This document shows positions 58,601 through 64,000 of a stretch of 64,000 nucleotides of DNA, one piece after another (within the stretch, counting starts at the first letter, position 1; every line of letters starts with the position of its first letter). A program made the position numbers and the translations under genes. Source of the stretch: Mastigias papua (lineage: Eukaryota; Cnidaria; Scyphozoa; Rhizostomeae; Mastigiidae); the NCBI GenBank assembly GCA_964019165.1, contig OZ025273.1, forward strand, positions 2,066,501 to 2,130,500, written 5' to 3'. The notes under the pieces are model-generated. The model did not search any database and was not told where the DNA came from. It saw nothing but the letters and a program-made list of their open reading frames with translations.

Positions 58601-61600
58601 AAAATCTACTTAAATGTTTGCTTAAAAATTTGTAGGGAAGATGCCTGCTTGATTTCAAGTGGAAGGGCATTCCATAACTTTGCACCTTTATACGAGAAAC
58701 ATAATTGCCCATTTTTTGTTGTTTTATTTGGCAGTTGTAAATCTGAACTGGTATTTCTTAGAACCCGCAGATGACTTTCTGAATTTCTTTTGAATAAATC
58801 AGACAGATACTTTGGTGCTAGACTATTAAGGGCCTTGAAAACCATGATGGCAGTTTCAGTATCAATCATTTCCTGAATTGTTTTTAGCCCAAGAGTATTT
58901 AGAAGTGGCCTAGCATCGGCATCGAAGGGGCTATTTGTGAGGACAGGAATACATTCTCAGGCCCGTCGGAACCGGGGGGGCTGGGGGGGCTTCAGCCCCC
59001 CCAATATTTTGCAACTATTTGCTCTTTAAATTGTCGAGAAAACATTGCAAGACCATACCATAAATTCGCAAAAATATTAACCAGTTCAGTTACCAGTTAT
59101 CCCTTTCAATCATTTATTGCGTGTTCAAAGAACCAATGTATACTTGATCAGGAACGTTAAACAGCATGAGCGAAGAAAGTGAAATCTTGAAAACTGAATA
59201 TGTTATGCGAAGATCCTGGGAGGGCGTCAGGGTCTGACTTTTATGTTCCATCAACCTTAAAACACTTGATTATCGATGGTATTGTTTGATAACCTGATTA
59301 TTTGGTAAGCAGATTTTTGGACAATTTTCGAACAGAGATTTGTGTATTAAAGGTAATGTAGCACACAAAAGCACACAAGCATAGGTGATTGAAAAAGAGT
59401 TTTAAGAGGATCGTTAAATTTTGTTTTGGCAGTGTTTATGATTTGTTAAGTTGATTGCTGGCGTGCATTGCACGGAGACAGCAGGAAAGTTTTGCTGTCA
59501 ATGACTGGAAAGTATTCCGTTAGCTTTTTCTGCCACAGGTAATGTTAGTAGGTGACTGCAAATACATAGATTCCAGCCAATTTACAACTTCCATTTCAAA
59601 AATTGTCTTAATTCTGTAAATAGTAATTCATCCATTAAAAATGGCAATTTGTATAGCCAGGTTGCTTTCCAGCAATCTAAAGGGCGTGGCCGAACAAAAA
59701 TTCTCCCGGAGCCCAGTGCAGTTTGCTTTATTCACAGCCCCCCCAATATCAATTTCGTTCCGACGGGCCTGATTCTGTCCCAACAGTATTTAGCAACGTG
59801 CCCCACCTTGAGGCAACAGTAACAGATAGGTCTCCCATCCTCTGCCCTGTAAATGTTCGTACGATTGATGAAGGGGTTCCGCTTTTCATTTTCCGCAGTC
59901 TGCATTCGATTAGCCATGGCATCAACAACTGAACATAAAATTTCCAGCATAATGTTCTTCATTTCTGGTACAGACATCATGTTCTCTATCTGAAGGTACG
60001 AGCAAGTCTATCCCGGGTCACGGACACCAATGTAAAATTACTCGATTTTACGGGATGCAAATATAAAAGGAATGAGTCACAAAAATACAAACAGTTCCTG
60101 TTAACGATAAAATGTCTCTACTTATCTAACGAATTCCAGAACAGCAATAAAGTCCAAAATGGCAACGCGACAAATCTTAACACAACCGACGACTTTGACT
60201 GTAACTTCAACTCACGACAACTGTTAACGACGACTTCACATAATGACTGACTACACAGAACATTAAATGCTTTATTTATATTAACACACATGACGTAACA
60301 AAATAATTATAACATATGACGGAACTAAGGGGGCAATGCAATGGCATGGTAACACAACACAACAAACGACAGTGTACTAAGATTAGACAGTACGTCACAG
60401 ACAAGTAAAGCAACATGATGACAGTAACAGTGGGAGATGATGATGATGCAACACTTAGAATTATGATGACGGGGCAACAAAAACGGAACACATAGGAACA
60501 GAGAACCAACGTTACTTAACATGACGAAATCAAAGATAAAAATAAAACTAGTATTATAACAATACTTTCCCGCGCATATCTGCGCTTCACGACGGCTGAC
60601 CTGCCAAAGGTTCCGAAGAGACTGGTGCTTAACATTTTCGGAGTATCAAATCAAAGCTCCATTAGAAGACCGTAACAAAACTCAGCGGAAATATTTTCAG
60701 CGGAAATATCTGTAAATCTTATTTCCATTCTTTGCAAGATATCCTCATTATTGAATACTTGGAACCTTTTAATAAGCTCTCTCAAACATTGAAGCACAGC
60801 CAACGTTCCTTTCGTGTTACGAAATCGCTCCGTTTTCATATAATAAAATCTACTTTTTTCGCATTATAAATTGACAAATTTTAGTATTTTAAAATCGACA
60901 CTTTTTCATATTATAAAATCGGCACTTCGTATTATGAAGTTTCCGTTTGGAGTTATAAAATTGGCATATGTATTACAAATTCGAGTTCGTATTTTAGGCC
61001 CCGTTTACACGGGAACGGTTCCAAATGGAACCGTTCCCAAAAAGGTACTGAAAGGCTTTGCGTTTACACGGGAACTGATGGAACCGTCCCAAACAGAATT
61101 GCTAGTCGTACCCAAACGGGTCCACTTAGAAAGTAGGTCCCGTTTGGAACCGTACCCAAAAGTTCTCGTGTTCTCGTCAGGTACGCTTAGAAATGAGACA
61201 ATGGGAGATTATTTGTAGACTATAAACGAGGAACCACCAATGCGTGAATGCATGGAAAGAAACGGTTCTGCTCAGAACGGTTCCAAAACATCGTGTAAAC
61301 GGGAAGCCTATCCGTACTTCTGCGGAACGGTTCCATATACAACCGTTCCAAATTCCTCTTGTAAACGCAGCCTTAACAGCATAGTTTGGTATTTTTTCCC
61401 TTTAGCGCACCATAAAATCCCACTATTTACCCTTGCCGATCAACACTGCCAAATGTAGATTCACATATCAAGTGTCTACAAGTTTCTAGGTTTCTAGATT
61501 TGTTTTATAAGAAACCTGGTTCAAAACTTAGTAGTAAGAGTTTCTTAATTTCTGGTAAACATTTTACTTCTAAAACTTTGTCACACGTTACTTAATTTTA

Positions 61601-61909
61601 CTGAAAAAATTGTGGTTAACAGCGCTATTTCCTGGTTGACGGAGGAGCCTTCCATGATCATTACGTAATCTCGATTATGATTGGACAATTTGGTCAGGTG
61701 GGCAAAACAACTTGTTTGATGAACTTACCGCAACATTGCACCCTGCAGTTGCGAATACCGGGGCAATACTCAGAACAGCCCCATTCTAAGCCATCTTCGT
61801 CGGTGAACTTCCTTCTTGATGCCTTTAGGTCGCATGCTTCGTAGCCTATGAGAAAAACAACGACCGTCAAGAGACAATAACACTGGCGACTTTTGTCAAC
61901 TCCATGCAT
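40649..61909 (-). CDS. Gene D: Cys-rich single-pass membrane protein with PPDY motif and 10-residue repeats
   Basis: Three-exon model on the minus strand: 61909-61729, 55386-55261, 41187-40649 (281 aa). All borders are GT/AG and both introns are phase 1. Exon 1 starts at ATG 61907-61909 with a hydrophobic signal segment (CYCLLTVVVFLIGYEAC) and a small Cys-rich ectodomain (WGCSEYCPGIRNCRVQCC). Exon 2 gives an acidic linker and a clear membrane helix (VGVKVFIGFMVFVVFTVFTV). Exon 3 continues GIALCRIAAS, then PPDY, then nine repeats of about SPELQPANEG and a tail ending DRPSSL. A Cys-rich ectodomain, one helix and a PPxY tail is the architecture of Shisa and WBP1/VOPP1-like adaptors, whose PPxY binds WW-domain ubiquitin ligases. 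Membership is inferred from layout only. Intron 2 contains the Ty3/gypsy insertion, starting at the donor itself. Confidence 0.6.
40806..41075 (-). repeat. 30-bp coding minisatellite, nine units
   Basis: Nine head-to-tail 30-base units in the last exon of gene D encoding (S/L)-(P/S/L)-ELQP-(A/T)-(N/E)-E-(G/N/D). The middle units are nearly identical at DNA level, implying recent expansion; the outer units have drifted. The array is expected to vary in length between alleles. Confidence 0.9.
41760..41880. repeat. Fragment of a CCCCC-ended dispersed repeat
   Basis: GGGGGGTTCGTGGGGGGAGC, then GAAGCCCCCTTGTTAA and GGAGGGCTCAGCCCCCCTGC resemble the ends of invertebrate 'gaagcccccc' MITEs such as that at 58959-59771. 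Boundaries unclear. Confidence 0.35.
42980..43225. repeat. Degenerate tandem repeat, about 45-base units
   Basis: Roughly six imperfect units built on AAGCCCCAAAGA-GGGCATRC followed by TTGA-CAACTCA. It lies inside the 4.8-kb insertion. Parts are open in one frame (SPKEGLTTEQSTSPKDRHA) but are not convincingly coding. Confidence 0.65.
43230..46660. other. Interior of the 4.8-kb insertion, unassigned
   Basis: AT-rich sequence with only short open frames, for example 44789-45070 (FNNEIAIYLRCFLSVEILRH). No transposase motif or RNA gene was recognised. Confidence 0.4.
46708..46995. mobile_element. Small element with about 85-bp inverted ends
   Basis: The left arm TTGGAAAATTAAACGAACCT... continues to GTCATCGGCCGTGACCGGAA and GAGCTGTACG, and is matched in inverse at 46912-46995. 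The 115-base centre has no coding capacity. The arms contain a symmetrical ACCTACCTGTAGGT core. The inner GTCATCGGCC/GAGCTGTACG module is shared with the larger insertion's end, so the two belong to one family. Confidence 0.7.
47192..47259 (+). pseudogene. 5' piece of the gypsy gag gene
   Basis: The ATG at 47192 opens a short frame (MASFTVAPPDQFSF) that is cut after 23 codons by the 3.9-kb insertion starting at 47260. The frame phase at the break equals the phase at 51194, where gag resumes, so the break is a clean insertion rather than decay. Confidence 0.8.
47381..48430. repeat. 178-bp tandem array, left (six units)
   Basis: The motif AATAACATCCGACTAGGCAT recurs at 47381, 47559, 47737, 47915, 48093 and 48271, a constant 178-base spacing. 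Units alternate between two types (GCCGATGCCCTCTAAACAAT and GCCGACGAGTTTGAATCAAT), so a 356-base higher-order unit has been duplicated. Confidence 0.93.
48480..50560. other. Central part of the Mutator-like element
   Basis: No recognised gene. One open stretch (49120-49395, starting MSQPSSGCKTFIINL) has no recognisable family. A GGGCTTATTCGACGG fragment at about 48845 and a TATAAAAA-type end at about 50340 come from the MITE families seen elsewhere. Confidence 0.4.
50600..51090. repeat. 178-bp tandem array, right (three units, inverted)
   Basis: The inverse motif GGATGTTATT occurs at 50707, 50885 and 51063, again 178 bases apart. Orientation is opposite to the left array, so the two arrays are extensions of the element's inverted ends. 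Confidence 0.93.
51194..54980 (+). CDS. Ty3/gypsy Gag-Pol polyprotein (3' part, 5' end separated by insertion)
   Basis: The long open frame runs from the right copy of the 9-base duplication to TAA at 54978-54980. No ATG belongs to it here: the first codons (KWITRFERFRTASELDQ) continue the gag frame begun at 47192. Order of domains: Gag core; zinc knuckles (CGRCGGSLHKRKEC, CNRCKRKGHWEKC); aspartic protease (LDSGADVSVLP); reverse transcriptase with FTKLDANSAFWQ, LPYGISTGSEQF and the catalytic QIDDILVHG; RNase H (CSDASKYGIGGVIL); integrase with an H-H-C-C zinc finger (HEAHMG...CKVCLKH) and the D, D, E residues in GMDFF, SDNGPPF and NGEAERA. All catalytic residues are present and there is no stop, which points to recent activity. 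The Tyr usually before the polymerase IDD is Gln, common in this lineage. Confidence 0.95.
55094..55257 (+). repeat. 3' LTR of the gypsy element
   Basis: 164 bases, from TGTTGTGTTATATG to GTAACATAATA, preceded by the purine tract AAAGGGAGA. It matches the rejoined 5' LTR with only a few differences and is followed directly by the duplicated target TACCT. In the orientation of gene D its last bases form the new start of intron 2. Confidence 0.93.
55675..56590 (-). mobile_element. LINE fragment, C-terminal reverse-transcriptase part
   Basis: Minus strand: ENIKYLGVCIDKSLDWKKHI (about 56500), then 56369-56028 with SIVDPHFRYCCPVWG, LQNCAARIITNSRYD and VMVYKSVNGLAPQYL. After a frame break 55982-55797 gives GAKLWNSLSSKIKS. 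The 3' end carries GGAGGACCCCTTGAAAACC, also present at the end of the LINE at 58399. 5'-truncated, non-functional. It lies in intron 1 of gene D. Confidence 0.85.
56582..57296. mobile_element. Probable MITE with CATACATMTATGACGT ends
   Basis: CATACATCTATGACGTCTAAA at the left and ACGTCATATATGTATG at the right are inverse, with repeated GACGTCTAAA words and CCCCCTCCCCC tracts in both arms. It carries a GGGGGGTTATTCG fragment of another repeat family at about 56820. No coding capacity. Confidence 0.5.
57300..58170. other. Unassigned intron sequence of gene D
   Basis: It contains dispersed copies of ATACCGTATTCAT and its inverse between 57410 and 57560, probably a small decayed palindromic repeat. 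No exon, RNA gene or protein similarity was recognised. Confidence 0.35.
58171..58246 (-). repeat. Partial LTR copy
   Basis: 75 bases starting TGTAAAATTATTCGATTTTA are nearly identical to 60031-60106 in the same orientation, after which the sequences diverge. Together they look like the two LTR remnants of one decayed minus-strand element. Confidence 0.6.
58399..58958 (-). mobile_element. LINE fragment (3' end)
   Basis: 58869-58606 encodes TAIMVFKALNSLAPKYLSDL, then LRVLRNTSSDLQLPNK and GAKLWNALPLEIKQ, the C-terminal tail of a CR1/L2-like reverse transcriptase ORF. It is followed by a poly-T/poly-A stretch (58562-58584 on the plus strand), GGGCCCCTTGTAAACCAGC and a (TGAAA)n tail at about 58399. 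5'-truncated, the usual result of incomplete reverse transcription. Confidence 0.85.
58959..59771. mobile_element. MITE with CAGGCCCGTCGGAAC ends and ATTCT duplication
   Basis: 813 bases. The left end CAGGCCCGTCGGAACCGGGG and the right end TTCGTTCCGACGGGCCTG are inverses, followed inward on both sides by runs around AGCCCCCCCAATAT. Flanked by ATTCT (58954-58958 and 59772-59776). Non-coding. It sits exactly at the junction of a LINE 5' end and a gag fragment. Confidence 0.8.
59772..59980 (-). pseudogene. gag fragment of a second LTR retrotransposon
   Basis: From ATG 59978-59980 (MMSVPEMKNIMLEIL) the frame reaches a zinc knuckle of the form C-x2-C-x4-H-x4-C (CYCCLKVGHVAKYC) and then is cut by the MITE at 59771. 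A primer-binding site follows the LTR just upstream, so this is the start of the internal region. No protease or polymerase of this element survives in the window. Confidence 0.75.
60011..60561 (-). repeat. LTR and primer-binding site of the second LTR element
   Basis: In minus orientation the LTR runs from about 60561 (TGTTATAATACT) to 60031 (...AATTTTACA) and is followed at 60030-60011 by TTGGTGTCCGTGACCCGG, a typical retrotransposon primer-binding site. The outer LTR boundary is approximate. Confidence 0.6.
60995..61375. mobile_element. hAT-like MITE with GGCCCCGTTTACACG ends
   Basis: TAGGCCCCGTTTACACGGGA on the left and TTGTAAACGCAGCCTTA on the right are imperfect inverses. GGAACGGTTCC words are scattered in both orientations throughout the 380 bases. 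The 'GGCCCCGTTTACAC' end is common among hAT-derived MITEs of animals; family assignment is by this resemblance only. Confidence 0.65.
61490..61620. repeat. TATAAGAAA-family fragment
   Basis: GTTTTATAAGAAACCTGGTTC and nearby TTTCTTAATTTCTGG words match the ends of the MITE family at 7169 and 16938. It lies just downstream of exon 1 of gene D. Confidence 0.4.
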
Positions 61910-62129
61910 TTCGAGGAGTTAGCTTTTGCGAGCCATCAGAGTAGAATTCAGCGTATTTCAGGTAATAAAGCGCTTCCTAATCAACCAGCCTGCACACAGA
62001 CAAAAGTCTAAATGGTGAATTTAGTAATTGCTAATCGATTCATATGCATTGCGTTTATGCCAAGGGGAAAAACATTCAGCCCCATTTCAGGAAGCCTGTA
62101 CACGTGACTTCAATGCCTACAGACGTTAA

Positions 62130-62580
62130 AGTCACGTGTGCAAGCTAAATAAGTCAGGTTTGGGGTATGGTCAGCATATATTAGACACGAGACTTATCAG
62201 GAAAGAAGCTGATGGGGTGCACGTGAAAAAGGGCAGGATCGAGAACCATGTACAGAAGGAAACCATTGCTTTAAGCGAATATTTTACATATCAAAAGCAC
62301 TGCAAGAACACAAGGAACAATAAATATAGTGTATGCCTTCCACGGATAAGAACTGAATATGCAAGGAAAGGCTTCTTCTACATGGGTGCAAAGAGTTTTT
62401 AATGAACTACCACTTACTGCAAGGATGTCGGACAATGTATTTGCTTTTAGGGAGATTATGAACAATGTATATGTATAAGATTTTACCATGTTGATAATAC
62501 AAAACTATTTTTAGACTTTCAATTGTAATATATTTATGTTTTCTTTTTCTTTTTAAGCATCTTTCTTTGTACAGGGCAAA
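62130..62580 (+). mobile_element. LINE 3' fragment
   Basis: Reads KYSVCLPRIRTEYARKGFFY followed by MGAK, then after a one-base frame change NELPLTARMSDNVFAFREI to a stop near 62480. This is the conserved C-terminus of CR1/L2-like elements. Its 3' untranslated part ends near TACAGGGCAAACAATG, and an ATT repeat follows. Confidence 0.7.
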
Positions 62581-62637
62581 CAATGATAACAGCAATTTTT
62601 ATAAGTGTTGAAGCTTTTATCCTGTTAAAAAATTCGC

Positions 62638-62645
62638 TTTTATTA

Positions 62646-62690
<45 letters not shown>
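62638..62690. repeat. (ATT)n microsatellite
   Basis: About 15 copies of TTA/ATT close to the 3' end of the LINE fragment, perhaps seeded by its tail. Confidence 0.95.
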
Positions 62691-62849
62691 AAAGTATATA
62701 TGATTCTTGCGAAAATCTCAAAAGGCCGGAAAAAGTTCCCTACGAACTCCGAATTCCTGCAGGCCTGTAGGCAGTGGTGGGGCAGGCGACAGTGCTCAGA
62801 AATACTCTGCTGAAACTGTATTTCGAAATGTATCAAATAGCTATCTTAT

Positions 62850-64000
62850 CTCATAAAATGACAGAATGCCCACCGCTCCCATCCGAATCACCTGACTACG
62901 GAGACGGACCTGATTTCCTGTAAGGGAAAATTTCTTTATCGCAATCGAAGTTGTTTTTGTTCAACAAGAAGGGTCATTCTAGATGTTGAATCGCTAGCAA
63001 TTTTATAGTTCCCTCGTATAACTACAGATGTGCTTAGGCAATTTCAATTGGGGAGGGGGTCGTTGAGAAAAAGTGACCAACGACATTTCTACGGATATAA
63101 TATACTTATTAACGAACTGTTTTTCTAGAACACAAGGGAACAATGATGACTGTTGTTTTTGCATCAAGTTATTGCAATATAAGAAGAGTTCGTTAGAGTG
63201 AACTCTCTAAGGCCAGGTATGTGCCGACTGGGGGGAGACGTGGGGGCGAACGATGAGAATTCATCATTGGAAATTAAGCGTGTTATGTAAGCTCAATCTG
63301 CAAAAAGCATCACTTATAGATAAGACAACATAATTAATACAGAGTACGGTATGAAAGCCTTATCAACTACAGTAGGCCTTTCATAATTTTCAAGCTAAGT
63401 ATAAATGACGTTTCATTTTATCCCAGTCTTGCAGTAAACTACCAAGGAGAATGTAGCCCTCAATAGCCACCACCTTACAATTCCTACCTTATTTTATAGT
63501 TTAAATTCGTACCTATCATCTGATGGGAGATAGCCTTCAGTTGCCAATGGTATATACGCTGACATATCATCTTTCATAGAAGGACATGGGGTTCCCTTTT
63601 TTGCTGGCGAATTTAATAGGAGGAAACATTCAAAGTAGGCCTAGTTTGCCTGTGAAGAAATTCTAAATTAAAAACATAAATCATCATTGAAAAAGCTATC
63701 ACAATTTGGCATATAATCTGTTAGGTATTTTCGTGCATTTTCGGCATGTCGAATTATTATAATTATTATTATCATTATCAATTTACAGTAGCTAAACATG
63801 CAATGGCTACAACAAATGCTAATTTGTGCCTACTATCTAACAAAGTAACGAGAAATAAAATAAAAATACCATAATACAAAGTAATTAGTTAGAGATGCAT
63901 GCACAGAAATTTACAATGCTTATAATGATTAAGTATCCTCCTCAAATGCATGTCCAAGAAGCCAATCAGAGGCAAGAAAAGTAGGTATATTCTGCGGCTT
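62850..64000. other. Unassigned right edge
   Basis: No open frame of note, no RNA gene and no clear transposon end. A short ATT-rich run occurs at 63755-63780. This would be sequence upstream of gene D. Confidence 0.4.

Overview
The window is a stretch of a metazoan nuclear genome, most likely an anthozoan cnidarian. The evidence is: intron-rich genes with long introns, CARD-prodomain caspases, an extracellular D8C plus zona-pellucida (ZP) protein, and a dense mix of CR1/L2-like LINEs, Ty3/gypsy elements, Tc1, P-element and Mutator-like DNA transposons, SINEs and MITEs. The species was not identified. All gene models were built by hand from splice sites and reading-frame phase; no transcript or database evidence was available.

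Layout. 163-2465 (+): last two exons of a catalytically complete caspase (gene A); its prodomain lies left of the window, and its intron carries several hundred bases of TA repeats. 2718-18938 (-): a nine-exon gene for a secreted or membrane-anchored SCCW-D8C-ZP protein of about 758 aa, convergent with gene A (252 bp between stop codons); its introns hold a LINE and several MITEs. 21352-26209 (-): gene B, a complete four-exon caspase with two CARDs, p20 and p10. 30270-34270 (-): gene C, a paralogue with both CARD exons intact but its catalytic exon broken by stops. 26.2-30 kb between them is filled with MITEs and LINE pieces. 34.6-40.6 kb: a P-element relic, a Tc1 remnant with terminal inverted repeats, a tandem SINE-like duplication and a possible extra terminal exon. 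40649-61909 (-): gene D, a three-exon gene for a small type I membrane protein (signal peptide and Cys-rich ectodomain, one membrane helix, tail with a PPDY motif and nine 10-residue repeats). Its second intron contains a Ty3/gypsy element (42156-55257) that is itself split by two DNA-transposon insertions. Its first intron holds LINE 3' ends, a decayed second LTR element and MITEs. 61.9-64 kb: a LINE 3' fragment and simple repeats, no gene seen.

How the genes fit together. A, B and C are a local family of CARD caspases. A and B keep the His/Cys dyad and share a phase-1 p20/p10 intron. C looks like a CARD-only derivative or a decaying copy, as seen independently in vertebrate CARD-only decoys. 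The most striking structural event is in gene D: the gypsy element landed exactly on the exon-2 splice donor, and its 5-bp target duplication (AGGTA in gene orientation) recreates the donor, so the 13-kb element became intron sequence without obviously destroying the gene.
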